From Ruminococcaceae bacterium UBA1244 (lineage in GTDB: Bacteria > Bacillota > Clostridia > Oscillospirales > Acutalibacteraceae): a DNA stretch of 12,315 bases. The stretch covers positions 1-12,315 of the forward strand of contig DBWG01000025.1 of the NCBI GenBank assembly GCA_002308635.1, written 5' to 3'. Both the position numbers and the translations under genes were made by a program. Position 1 is the first letter of the stretch, and every line of letters begins with the position of its first letter. Below, piece by piece: positions 1 to 6,787 of the stretch. The notes below the pieces were generated by a model. That model had not been told where the DNA came from and did no database searches. It saw only the letters and a program-made list of their open reading frames with translations.

Positions 1-371
1 AAGGTATATATCTATTCCCTGCCGCTGCAGATCGAGCAGCGTATTCAAATGATCATATGAACTTCTGTTTTATAAGCCGATATTTCAGTGTATAGACGTT
101 TCTTTAATGTTTGGACGCTGGTTTGTACGTGACCGCAACTTGTACATTAATCTTAAAGTTTCAATGCAACTCGAAAATAACACTGCTATCAGGTTTCACA
201 CATGATAACAAAGACAGCATAAATGACATATATCAATAAAATACATAAATATTTTAAATACAAAATATAAATCATTTATTATCTATACTCCCTGACCTTT
301 TTTCGTGTTTTTATACATAATCAGGTATTGATTTGACAAAATGTTAATTTATTAATTATGCTAAAAAAACA
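1..371. other. Host intergenic region, no confident gene
   Basis: No complete gene is visible in this stretch. The first 60 bases are open on the plus strand up to a TGA at 58-60 and could be the tail of a gene starting outside the window. A minus-strand frame over the same bases is also open, so neither is supported. From about 180 onward the DNA is very AT-rich and stop-dense. A TTGACA at 333-338 followed 18 bp later by TATGCT (357-362) may be a second, weaker promoter in tandem with the main one at 372-400. Confidence 0.4.
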
Positions 372-400
372 TTGACACTTTTTGTCATAACTGCTATAAT
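372..400 (+). promoter_or_regulatory. Consensus sigma-A promoter for the small membrane protein
   Basis: TTGACA at 372-377 and TATAAT at 395-400 are separated by exactly 17 bp, a perfect housekeeping promoter. Transcription should start near 407, giving a leader of about 40 nt before the AAAGGAG ribosome binding site at 435-441. This shows that the reading frame extending upstream of 450 is not translated there. Confidence 0.9.
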
Positions 401-449
401 AACAAAGGTCGGTAACCAAACCAATTATAATTACAAAGGAGAATGTATT

Positions 450-884
450 ATGGAACAGAAAGGTTCAATGCTTTTGAAAGTTATGAGCATCATCATGATC
501 GTCGGCGGTATCATCGGTGCCGTTGGAAGCGTACTCATGGTTTTGCTTGCAGGCGTATTTACATCAGTTGCTAACGAAACTGAAGTTAAGCTGGCTGCTG
601 CTGAGGCAGGCACAAGTTCAGGCACTGTTACGGCAGCTCTTTGGATCGGCGCTATTTTCCTGGTTGCTTCTGCAGTCATCGAAATCATCGCAGGCGTTAA
701 GGGCAAGAAAAACTGGAACAATCCTGCTGCAGCTAAAACTCTTCTGGTATGGGGCATCATCTGTGCTGTTATGTCAGTCATCGGCATCATCATTTCACAG
801 AACTTCCTCTCAGTCCTTACTGGTCTTGTAGTTCCGGTACTCTACATCGTAGGTGCAGTTCAGCTCAAGAAGCAGGCTCAGTAA
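450..884 (+). CDS. Small four-helix integral membrane protein, function unknown
   Basis: A 144-residue hydrophobic protein. The start at 450 is chosen because AAAGGAG (435-441) lies 8 nt upstream; the frame stays open further 5' but runs through the promoter. Four membrane segments are visible at about residues 8-36 (glycine-rich), 60-83, 96-115 and 118-139. An Ala/Thr/Ser-rich, partly acidic loop lies at 40-58, a Lys/Asn-rich loop at 84-92, and the tail is basic (LKKQAQ). It has no signal peptidase site, catalytic motif or metal ligand. It resembles the small, poorly characterised membrane proteins common in Ruminococcus-type genomes, and I do not recognise a named family. It is monocistronic, with a consensus promoter and a strong terminator, so it is probably well expressed. 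The function remains open. Confidence 0.8.
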   Translation: MEQKGSMLLKVMSIIMIVGGIIGAVGSVLMVLLAGVFTSVANETEVKLAAAEAGTSSGTVTAALWIGAIFLVASAVIEIIAGVKGKKNWNNPAAAKTLLVWGIICAVMSVIGIIISQNFLSVLTGLVVPVLYIVGAVQLKKQAQ

Positions 885-905
885 TATATCCTATAACATA
901 AATAA

Positions 906-949
906 GCCCGTGATCCACCGATGAATACGGATCACGGGCATTTTGTTTT
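906..949 (+). terminator. Rho-independent terminator of the membrane protein gene
   Basis: A perfect 11-bp stem (GCCCGTGATCC at 906-916 with GGATCACGGGC at 929-939) is followed by ATTTTGTTTT. It lies 22 bp after the stop codon. Confidence 0.92.
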
Positions 950-959
950 GCTCACCTAT

Positions 960-996
960 AAAAAGCCGTCCGGGGATATTTCCGGGCGACTTTTTG
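960..996 (-). terminator. Terminator of the ior-paaK operon, probably bidirectional
   Basis: A GC-rich stem (arms about 964-975 and 980-991, one mismatch and a few G-T pairs) has A5 on its left and T5 on its right on the plus strand, so either strand gives a hairpin plus U-run. Read leftward it lies 13 bp beyond the paaK stop. It also insulates the two convergent units. Confidence 0.85.
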
Positions 997-1008
997 CTGC
1001 TGTTGATA

Positions 1009-2250
1009 TCAGTCGTCTCTGTGGTCAAAAACTCTCTTTGTCTTTTTCTCTGAACGTGGAAGAGTTCCGACAGGCACTACCACTACCTTGGGAGTAACGC
1101 CTATTTTTGTTTTGAATATAGTTTTTATGATCTCGGCTGTTTTGTCAAAATTAACACGGCCTTCGGCTTCAACAGTAATAAGAATGATATCACGGTTTTT
1201 CTCTTCATCATGGGCAATATCAATTTTATACTCACTCGAAACGCCGTCAACCGTACCGAGCAGCTCTTCGACCTGACTCGGGAACATATTAACGCCGTGT
1301 ACTTTGAACATATCGTCGCTTCTGCCTTTTATAACGTCAAGTCTGGGATAGCATCTGCCGCAGGGACAAGCACCCGGGATTATCCTTGAAAGGTCATGTG
1401 TGCGGAATCTCAGGAGAGGAGCGCCTTCTTTGACGAGAGTTGTAATAACTATCTCGCCTTCCTCGCCGTCCTCAACATTTTTGCCGGTCTGGGGATCAAT
1501 GATCTCAATATAGATATAATCGTCCCAATAGTGCATTCCGGTCTGTTTGTCGCAGTTTATTCCGATACCGGGGCCGTATATCTCGGTAAGTCCGTAGATA
1601 TCATAAAGCTCTATTCCAAGCTCGTTGGAAATATATTCACGCTTTTTATCGCTCCATCTCTCCGAACCGATAACGCCCTTTTTGAGACAGATATCCTTTT
1701 TAAGTCCACGCTTGTTGATCTCTTCAGCAAGAAGCAGCGCATAGCTTGAAGTCGCACATATAACGGTAGACTTCAGATCCTGCATCATCTGCAGCTGCTT
1801 TTCGGTATTGCCGGGACCCATAGGTATCGCCATAGCTCCAAGCTTTTCGCATCCTGCCTGAAAACCGATGCCTGCCGTCCAGAGACCATATCCGGGTGTG
1901 ATCTGTATACGGTCGCTTTTGCCGATGCCGGCAGTCTCATAGCATCTTGCAAACATTGTTGCCCAGTCGTCAACATCCTTTGCTGTATATGGGATGATAA
2001 CCGGCTTTCCGGTGGTACCGGAGGAAGAGTGTATCCTTACGATATCCTCGTCCGGAACTGCCTGTATTCCAAGAGGATAGGCGTTTCTCAGCTCCGCCTT
2101 ATCAACAAAGGGCAGCTTCTTAAAATCCTCAACAGTTTTGATCTCCGTGATGCCAAGCTCACGGTACATCCTTCCGAAATAATTATCGGAACTGATAATT
2201 GCTTTCAGACGTTCATTTACAAGTGATAATTGTTTTTCTGTTATCTGCAT
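1009..2250 (-). CDS. paaK: Phenylacetate-CoA ligase family enzyme (aryl-acetate:CoA ligase)
   Basis: A 413-residue ANL-superfamily adenylate-forming ligase that activates phenylacetate, or a related aryl-acetate, to its CoA ester with ATP. Visible motifs: the phosphate loop SSSGTTGKP at 75-83, YGLTEIYGPG at 219-228, the hinge-region segment RFRTHDLSRI at 281-290, a CPCGRC metal-type cluster at 295-300 usual in this family, GRSDDMFKVHG at 309-319, and a C-terminal lysine-rich stretch (about 402-406) holding the candidate catalytic Lys. Length is close to the roughly 430 residues usual for PaaK. The start overlaps the iorB stop by 10 bp and has an AGAGGA site just upstream, so it is translated from the ior mRNA. 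The IorAB context suggests it handles the arylacetyl-CoA that IorAB makes or consumes. The exact substrate (phenyl-, hydroxyphenyl- or indole-acetate) cannot be read from sequence. Confidence 0.93.
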   Translation of the reverse strand: MQITEKQLSLVNERLKAIISSDNYFGRMYRELGITEIKTVEDFKKLPFVDKAELRNAYPLGIQAVPDEDIVRIHSSSGTTGKPVIIPYTAKDVDDWATMFARCYETAGIGKSDRIQITPGYGLWTAGIGFQAGCEKLGAMAIPMGPGNTEKQLQMMQDLKSTVICATSSYALLLAEEINKRGLKKDICLKKGVIGSERWSDKKREYISNELGIELYDIYGLTEIYGPGIGINCDKQTGMHYWDDYIYIEIIDPQTGKNVEDGEEGEIVITTLVKEGAPLLRFRTHDLSRIIPGACPCGRCYPRLDVIKGRSDDMFKVHGVNMFPSQVEELLGTVDGVSSEYKIDIAHDEEKNRDIILITVEAEGRVNFDKTAEIIKTIFKTKIGVTPKVVVVPVGTLPRSEKKTKRVFDHRDD

Positions 2251-2837
2251 TGTTTTTCCTCTCCTATCTCATATCCTGCCGAAAAAGCGGCAAGATTTTT
2301 TTCCAGAAATCTTTCAGGTACGGTTTTGATGATCTCATTTCTGACGGTCTCTTCGCTCAGACCAAGCTCGCCTGTTCCGACCGCCGCACCAAGAACGGCA
2401 ACATTGAAAAACTTTGATGACCCGAATGGTCTGCAAAGCTCTTCGGAATTCACCACAAGACACCTGCAGCGTGATCTCAGAAAAGCGATCTCGGCATTTC
2501 CGTCATAATCAGCTCCGCCGCTGAGTGATGTGGGCTTTACCGGAATCGAATTAACGATAACAAAACCGTCTTTTTTAAGATATCTCAGGTTCCTTACCGC
2601 TTCGGAGGGTTCAAAAGCGATGAGCAGATCGGCTCCCGAAACGGAGATCAGCGGTGAAAAAACATCATCGCCTATCCTGACATGGCTTGTTACAGGGCCG
2701 CCTCTCTGCGCCATTCCGATGGTCTCAGCCGAATGTACAGACCAGCCCTCGTCCATTGCGGAAGCTGCGATTATTTTTGAAGCGAGAACAGTGCCCTGTC
2801 CGCCGACACCGCATATCATTATATCCTTTTTCATCAT
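2241..2837 (-). CDS. iorB: Indolepyruvate ferredoxin oxidoreductase, beta subunit
   Basis: A 198-residue protein of the pyruvate ferredoxin oxidoreductase gamma-domain type. It is the small subunit that pairs with IorA to oxidise aryl-pyruvates to aryl-acetyl-CoA and CO2, passing electrons to ferredoxin. The N-terminal glycine-rich motif GVGGQGT (about residues 10-16), the AETIGMAQRGG segment (about 37-47) and the phosphate/CoA-side FEPSEA segment are hallmark features. The start at 2837 overlaps the iorA stop as TGATG, and its GGAGG site (2844-2848) lies inside the last iorA codons, indicating translational coupling. A second ATG directly follows at 2834 and cannot be excluded. The longer frame starting at 2897 would run deep into iorA and is not the gene. 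Cytoplasmic. Confidence 0.95.
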   Translation of the reverse strand: MMKKDIMICGVGGQGTVLASKIIAASAMDEGWSVHSAETIGMAQRGGPVTSHVRIGDDVFSPLISVSGADLLIAFEPSEAVRNLRYLKKDGFVIVNSIPVKPTSLSGGADYDGNAEIAFLRSRCRCLVVNSEELCRPFGSSKFFNVAVLGAAVGTGELGLSEETVRNEIIKTVPERFLEKNLAAFSAGYEIGEEKQCR

Positions 2838-4624
2838 CAGACCCCTCCTATCGCACCTGTCGGACAAAGCTTTGAACACAGTCCGCAGCCGGTACAAAGA
2901 TTGCTGTCAATAACAGCCTTTCCATCATTTATCGAAAGAGCCGGACAGCCGATCTCCTTTATGCAGCGCATACAGCCAACGCATTTGCTGCTGACCGTCA
3001 TTTTTTTGTCAGGCTTTGTTATGGCAACACACGGCGATCTGAAAATTATCGCCTTCACGCCGCCGATCTCCGCACATTCCCTGACCGCCGAAACCGCAGC
3101 GTCAAGATCAAGCGGGTCAACAGTGACGACCTTTTTTACTCCTATTGCAAGGAGTATTTTTTCTATGCTGATCTTGTCAACAGGAGCGGACATAAGATTT
3201 CTTCCCGTTCCGGGATGGGGCTGGTGACCGGTCATAGCCGTGGTGGAATTGTCAAGGATACAGACTATCATATCGGCGGCATTATAAACAGCGTTTACGA
3301 CTCCCGTGATACCCGATGCAAAAAATGTTGAATCCCCTGCGAATGAAACGGCTGTCGCATCCTTATCCATGTGGTTGAAGCCCTGAGCCATTGTGATGCC
3401 GGCACCCATACACAGACAAGTATCCACCATATCAAGAGGCATAGCGTTGCCGAGAGTATAACAGCCGATATCTCCGCAGAAATATGCCTTTCTGCCCTTC
3501 ATGGCCTTCTTGACCGCATAGAACGATGCACGGTGCGGACATCCTGCACACAGCACGGGAGGTCTTGCAGGAGGCTGGGGAGCGGATGAAAGATCCACAC
3601 TGCCGTTTTGGTTCTCAATACCCAAAAATCCGCTTATGATACGTCCCGCACTGTCGGTATCGTTTTCTCCTGCGGCGGGAACATCGCCGCTGAGCTTTCC
3701 TCTGACTGTGATATTCAGACGGTGCTTTCCGATAAGCTTCAAAAGACTTTCCTCAATAAACGGACTCAGCTCTTCAAAGCACAGCACCTCGCTTACTCCT
3801 TCAAGCGCCTTCAGCAAAAAGCTTTCCGGCATAGGATATGGTGTGCCGACCTTGATGAACCTGACCTCCGGATGCTCCTTCAGGAACTCGGCAGCATAGG
3901 CATAGCTCACGCCTGACGCAATGACCGCCTTTTCGGAGCTTCCTGACACCGTATTGAAACGGTATGAAGAAAAGTCCTCGCCTATCTCAACATTTCTTTT
4001 TTCTATCATATTGTGATTGGCATAAGACAATCTCGGAAAAATGACCCATTTTTTAGGATCCTTTACAAAACCCTCATATTCCTTAGCCTTAAAGCTGTCC
4101 GGTGATTCGATGGAAGCATAAGCATGATCGACCCTTGTTGTCGGACGGAGTATCACCGGAGTTTTGTACTTTTCTGAATATTCAAATGCGTCCTGCACCA
4201 TTTCAAACGCCTCTTCTGGCGATGAAGGATCAAATACAGGTATCCTTGCAAACTCTGCAAACCGTCTGGTATCCTGTTCTGTCTGTGAGGATATCGGACC
4301 CGGATCATCCGCCGACACCACTACCATTCCGCCCTTTACTCCAACATAAGCAAGGCTCATCAGAGGATCGGACGCAACATTCAGCCCGACCTGCTTCATT
4401 GTTACCATTGCTCTTGCTCCGCAGTATGCAGCAGCCGCCGCAACCTCCATAGCCGCCTTTTCGTTGGCAGACCACTCCAGATATGTTCCCTCATGGGGAT
4501 ATTTAGCTGCCGTTTCGATGATCTCGGATGACGGTGTTCCCGGATAGCCCGATATGGAATTAACTCCCGCAGACAACGCACCCAAAGCTATAGCGCCGTT
4601 GCCCATTACATATTTTTTACTCAT
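2837..4624 (-). CDS. iorA: Indolepyruvate ferredoxin oxidoreductase, alpha subunit
   Basis: A 595-residue catalytic subunit with thiamine diphosphate and two 4Fe-4S clusters. Domain order: N-terminal pyrimidine-binding domain (about 1-170, with SGYPGTPSSE at 25-34), a linking domain, CAGCPHRASF at 359-368, and a thiamine-diphosphate domain with GDS at 430-432 and DNSTTAMTG at 458-466. The C-terminal bacterial ferredoxin domain has C548/C551/C554/C560 and C577/C580/C583/C587. The family oxidises indole-, phenyl- and hydroxyphenylpyruvate, and in some anaerobes runs in reverse as a reductive carboxylation. The start at 4624 follows AGGAGG by a normal spacing; the six codons further upstream cover that ribosome site and are untranslated. 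It is the first gene of iorA-iorB-paaK. A Mu-like element is inserted about 130 bp upstream, just outside its promoter. Confidence 0.96.
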   Translation of the reverse strand: MSKKYVMGNGAIALGALSAGVNSISGYPGTPSSEIIETAAKYPHEGTYLEWSANEKAAMEVAAAAAYCGARAMVTMKQVGLNVASDPLMSLAYVGVKGGMVVVSADDPGPISSQTEQDTRRFAEFARIPVFDPSSPEEAFEMVQDAFEYSEKYKTPVILRPTTRVDHAYASIESPDSFKAKEYEGFVKDPKKWVIFPRLSYANHNMIEKRNVEIGEDFSSYRFNTVSGSSEKAVIASGVSYAYAAEFLKEHPEVRFIKVGTPYPMPESFLLKALEGVSEVLCFEELSPFIEESLLKLIGKHRLNITVRGKLSGDVPAAGENDTDSAGRIISGFLGIENQNGSVDLSSAPQPPARPPVLCAGCPHRASFYAVKKAMKGRKAYFCGDIGCYTLGNAMPLDMVDTCLCMGAGITMAQGFNHMDKDATAVSFAGDSTFFASGITGVVNAVYNAADMIVCILDNSTTAMTGHQPHPGTGRNLMSAPVDKISIEKILLAIGVKKVVTVDPLDLDAAVSAVRECAEIGGVKAIIFRSPCVAITKPDKKMTVSSKCVGCMRCIKEIGCPALSINDGKAVIDSNLCTGCGLCSKLCPTGAIGGV

Positions 4625-4688
4625 TATTTCATCCTCCTGCACGATATCAGCCGTGCGGCAATATACAAATCATTGAGACACTCAATCA

Positions 4689-4726
4689 TGCTCATTAATA
4701 ATACCACAATTTGTCAAGGATATCTA
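4689..4726 (-). promoter_or_regulatory. Probable promoter of the iorA-iorB-paaK operon
   Basis: On the minus strand there is a TTGACA (4717-4712) and, overlapping it downstream, an extended -10 motif TGGTATTAT (the TATTAT is at 4703-4698). The TTGACA is too close to that TATTAT, so the real pairing is uncertain: either the extended -10 acts with a weak -35, or TTGACA pairs with a poor -10 near 4694. Both lie on the host side of the transposon end at 4758. The short leader holds ATTGAG/CTCAAT (4672-4686) and GCACG/CGTGC inverted repeats of unknown role. Confidence 0.45.
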
Positions 4727-4752
4727 CCCTATTTTATAAAAAAGATACAATT

Positions 4753-4757
4753 ATTAT
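4753..4757. repeat. 5-bp target site duplication, left copy (ATTAT)
   Basis: ATTAT immediately precedes the TGT end of the element. The identical ATTAT follows its other end at 12113-12117. Five bp is the duplication made by Mu and Tn7/Tn552-type DDE transposases. The empty site would read CAATTATTATTTCATTC. Confidence 0.9.
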
Positions 4758-4783
4758 TGTTGCTGACCGCAAAATACGCAACT
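4758..4783 (+). repeat. Left terminal inverted repeat / transposase binding site
   Basis: Starts TGTTGCTGACCG and continues with an AATA-C-G-C-AACT pattern up to 4783. It is the inverted counterpart of 12112-12087: identical at 19 of 26 positions, with the cores CTGACCG, AATA and AACT conserved. A similar ACTGAAAA/CCGA stretch follows on both sides, slightly shifted. These are probably the sites bound by the transposase end-binding domain. The 4784-4885 DNA is AT-rich, with several AACG/ACGCGAC-like segments that could be weaker secondary sites. Confidence 0.87.
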
Positions 4784-4885
4784 GAAAACAACCGAAAAAA
4801 AGCAAGATTAAACAGCATTTGAAGAAAATACAGCGGCAAGACAACGCTATAAAACGCGACAATTTGCAAATAATCGCTATCATAG

Positions 4886-4930
4886 TTTTACGCCCCCACA
4901 CCTCAGGATTTGAAGTGCAGGGGCGTAAAA
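4886..4930. repeat. Long hairpin near the left end of the element
   Basis: TTTTACGCCCC (4886-4896) pairs perfectly with GGGGCGTAAAA (4920-4930). The interior adds CAC/GTG and TCA/TGA pairs around a short loop. There is no U-run outside the stem on either strand, so it is not a textbook terminator. It is the only strong structure between the 250-aa gene stop (4993) and the element end, so it may stop or stabilise the leftward transcript. No gene was found in 4758-4992. Confidence 0.7.
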
Positions 4931-4992
4931 TATATAAATCGAAAGGAGACTTGTAATCAGGCAACTTTGTTGATTGGTTCTTTTAGCGTCAA

Positions 4993-5745
4993 TTATAATG
5001 AACTATGAGTGATGTTACTGGTAATGATCTCGGCCGATGAGGGAATATGCTTCTTGAAATAGGCCGGTGCCAAGTCTTCAAGTATAGCGTATTCTTTTCC
5101 CGCTTTAATCATCAATGATGGGCATTCCGCAATGGAGTAAGGTATTTTGGGGTCAATCTCAACCGTTCTTCGGCCTTCTGTATAGCGTGTTACAGTAAAA
5201 GACAAAGCTCTTTTGTTTTCCGCAGCCCCTTTTATTTTGTTGAACAATTCAATGTAATCAACTATTCTCGGATTGCTTCCTGCATATTCATCAAGAAGAC
5301 GTCTGACTTCATATGAATATCCTTCGGGACCGCCGCTGTCCTTTGCGGTCATAATATCATAGATCATTTTGGTATTGTTAAAGGATCCTTTGATAGGATC
5401 AAGGATAGCTCTGAGTGCATTGGGTGTCATTTTGAATCCAAGCATATCAATTACTTTGAGCGCATTGGAGATATCTGTATCGTGGTTTTGACCGTCTTCC
5501 GGCATGGTTACGTCATACTCTGAACAAAAAGCATTGATCTGTCTGTGGATCATCGCAGTATAACTGTTTGCTTTTTCGTCAAGCTCCGCAGCAATCGCTT
5601 TCATTTCTTCCGCTCTTCCGATCTCCGACAAACGAGGATCGCAATTTTTCTTTGTGGCTTCTGTTGCTGCTTCTGAAAGCATTTCTTTATAAGCTGCAAT
5701 TACCTTACTGATATTTTCTGAGTATTTTTCATATGTTCTTTCCAT
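4993..5745 (-). CDS. Unrecognised 250-aa protein, last gene of the Mu-like element
   Basis: It starts at 5745 with AAAGGAG upstream and lies 60 bp beyond the second Mor-type gene, so it is likely in the same leftward transcript. Residues about 1-75 are strongly helical and charged (alternating Glu/Lys/Ala), compatible with a coiled coil. A middle helical segment follows at 90-130 (KVIDMLGFKMTPNALRAI), then an acidic/glycine stretch near 137-142, and a C-terminal part with beta-like strands (LSFTVTRYTEGRRTVEI, about 182-198). There is no signal peptide, membrane segment or catalytic motif. I do not recognise the family. In Mu this position, just after Mor, would open the middle/late operon. 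A residual phage structural or scaffold-like protein, or an element-specific accessory factor, are both possible; neither is demonstrated. Confidence 0.8.
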   Translation of the reverse strand: MERTYEKYSENISKVIAAYKEMLSEAATEATKKNCDPRLSEIGRAEEMKAIAAELDEKANSYTAMIHRQINAFCSEYDVTMPEDGQNHDTDISNALKVIDMLGFKMTPNALRAILDPIKGSFNNTKMIYDIMTAKDSGGPEGYSYEVRRLLDEYAGSNPRIVDYIELFNKIKGAAENKRALSFTVTRYTEGRRTVEIDPKIPYSIAECPSLMIKAGKEYAILEDLAPAYFKKHIPSSAEIITSNITHSSL

Positions 5746-5805
5746 TGTTTACTACTCCTTTCAGGGGTTTATTTTTGTTGTTACGCTGTTGTTGTACCGC
5801 TGATG

Positions 5806-6072
5806 TTATTTTGATAGCTTGCAAATCTGGTATATGGTCTGTTCCGAAAGCCTGTACATTCTTGCAAGAGCTTTAGCATTGTAACCGGTGTATTTGCTTC
5901 TGATTTCACGGTTACGCGCTCTCCTTGAAATTTCAGAATACTTGCGTATGTAGAAGTTATTGATACCGCCGAAGTGTTGAGAGAGTTTTATATAGTTATC
6001 AATTCCGATCAGTTCGGCTATCTCCTTCTGGTCTTCCGGCAGGTCTTCAATCAAGATTTCTCTTTCTTCCAT
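5806..6072 (-). CDS. Mor-family transcription activator, copy 2
   Basis: An 88-residue protein matching the Mor/C activator family of transposable phages. The N-terminal part carries the dimerisation-type signature DLPEDQKEIAELIG (residues 10-23), KLS and FGG (29-36). A C-terminal helix-turn-helix lies at about 61-83 (GYNAKALARMYRLSEQTI). In Mu, Mor is the middle-promoter activator, binding as a dimer next to a promoter with a poor -35. This copy is 52% identical (46 of 88 positions, no gaps) to the gene just upstream, so the pair arose by tandem duplication. Only 16 bp separates them and an AAAGGA site precedes the ATG, indicating co-transcription. Its normal target, a late operon, is absent here; possible targets are the gap before 7518 or the 250-aa gene. 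Confidence 0.88.
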   Translation of the reverse strand: MEEREILIEDLPEDQKEIAELIGIDNYIKLSQHFGGINNFYIRKYSEISRRARNREIRSKYTGYNAKALARMYRLSEQTIYQICKLSK

Positions 6073-6088
6073 AAAGATCGTCCTTTCA

Positions 6089-6358
6089 TCAAGATTCCGG
6101 TTTTCCTATAATTATTCTGATTTGTCTTTCAGACAACATATATTCCCTTGCAAGTTGACGGATATTATAGCCGTTGTATCGCTCTTTGATCTCCCTGTTT
6201 CGTGCAAGAACAATAATATTGCTGTATTTAGACACATATAGATTTTCACCGCCGCCAAAATACTTAGAAAGCTTAAGATAACTTTCTAACCCGATAACCT
6301 CCGCAATTTCTCTTTGATTTTCCGGCAAATCGTCAATTCTGACTTTGTTTTCAAACAC
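6089..6358 (-). CDS. Mor-family transcription activator, copy 1
   Basis: An 89-residue paralogue of the following gene. It has the same architecture: DLPENQREIAEVIG at 10-23, KLSKYFGG at 29-36, and a HTH at about 61-83 (GYNIRQLAREYMLSERQI). The start codon is GTG at 6358, the first possible start after an in-frame TAG, with a GAGG-containing ribosome site at a slightly long spacing. Expression may thus be lower than copy 2. The recognition helix differs from copy 2 (MLSERQIRII versus RLSEQTIYQI), so the two could bind different sites or form a heterodimer. A hairpin at 6414-6447 separates it from the preceding paralogue trio. Confidence 0.88.
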   Translation of the reverse strand: MFENKVRIDDLPENQREIAEVIGLESYLKLSKYFGGGENLYVSKYSNIIVLARNREIKERYNGYNIRQLAREYMLSERQIRIIIGKPES

Positions 6359-6413
6359 AAGCTCACTTCCTCGCTTATCAGAAAGCTATTGTTATATTTC
6401 ATTATAAATTATT

Positions 6414-6447
6414 CCCCTGAAATATAGTAATGGAAATATTTCAGGGG
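6414..6447. repeat. Perfect 12-bp hairpin between the small-protein trio and the Mor genes
   Basis: CCCCTGAAATAT (6414-6425) and ATATTTCAGGGG (6436-6447) form a perfect inverted repeat with a 10-nt loop. It lies between the stop at 6461 and the GTG at 6358, on the leftward transcript. The bases after the stem on that strand are AATAATTT, not a U-run, so it is more likely a partial attenuator, an mRNA-end or processing structure, or a protein site than a full terminator. TATAAT also occurs just after it on the minus strand (6406-6401). Confidence 0.72.
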
Positions 6448-6460
6448 GGATAGTTCCATA

Positions 6461-6787
6461 TTATGTTTTATAGTTCTCGTGCATTAGGTTTGTTGCGAGA
6501 ACAAAGCCACGGATAAAGTTTTCGGTGTCTGATACTGTTGAGCATGTACTCAAATGATCGCACAGTTTATCAAGTGCTTTGTTCTGTTCAGGATTGAGGG
6601 TTGAAGCAAGTTCATCTATCATCGAACAGGTCTTATGAAGCATTGTTCTGTATACTTCCGAATCTTTCCCAAAATCAGTTGCACTTTGCAAAGTCTGATA
6701 AAGAAGAGCAAGATGCGGATTGTTTTTCTCTGTAAAGTTATTCGGATCAAAGAAATTGTCGTTTCCGTTAACGTTGTAGATATTCAT
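6461..6787 (-). CDS. Small paralogous protein 3 of 3, DUF6809-like
   Basis: A 108-residue protein. It shares with its two upstream neighbours an N-terminal FFDPNNFTEKNNP motif (12-24), then a LALLYQTL segment, a charged middle, LNPEQNKALDKL (about 64-75), and a C-terminal FIRGFVLATNLM (91-102). The LxxEQxxLxxK...FxxGFxLaxxLm pattern recalls the DUF6809 proteins of Clostridia (family assignment from memory, moderate confidence). It has no membrane segment or catalytic motif. The ATG overlaps the upstream stop as ATGA, so it is translationally coupled. The function is unknown. Three adjacent copies suggest a hetero-oligomer or diversified regulators, such as inhibitors of host factors. Confidence 0.8.
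   Translation of the reverse strand: MNIYNVNGNDNFFDPNNFTEKNNPHLALLYQTLQSATDFGKDSEVYRTMLHKTCSMIDELASTLNPEQNKALDKLCDHLSTCSTVSDTENFIRGFVLATNLMHENYKT

Noticed and set aside
372..449. Longer N-terminus of the membrane protein starting at a TTG at 372
   Set aside because: That start codon is the -35 box of a perfect promoter; the ATG at 450 has an ideal ribosome site.
2838..2897. Longer IorB starting at 2897
   Set aside because: It would overlap the iorA ferredoxin domain by 60 bp. The 2837 start has a ribosome site, a TGATG overlap and the canonical N-terminus.
4625..4642. IorA starting six codons earlier at 4642
   Set aside because: Those codons are the AGGAGG ribosome site itself; the family N-terminus begins at 4624.
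4734..4964. 76-aa minus-strand open frame
   Set aside because: It crosses the transposon/host junction at 4758, has no ribosome site and has low-complexity hydrophobic content; a chance frame.
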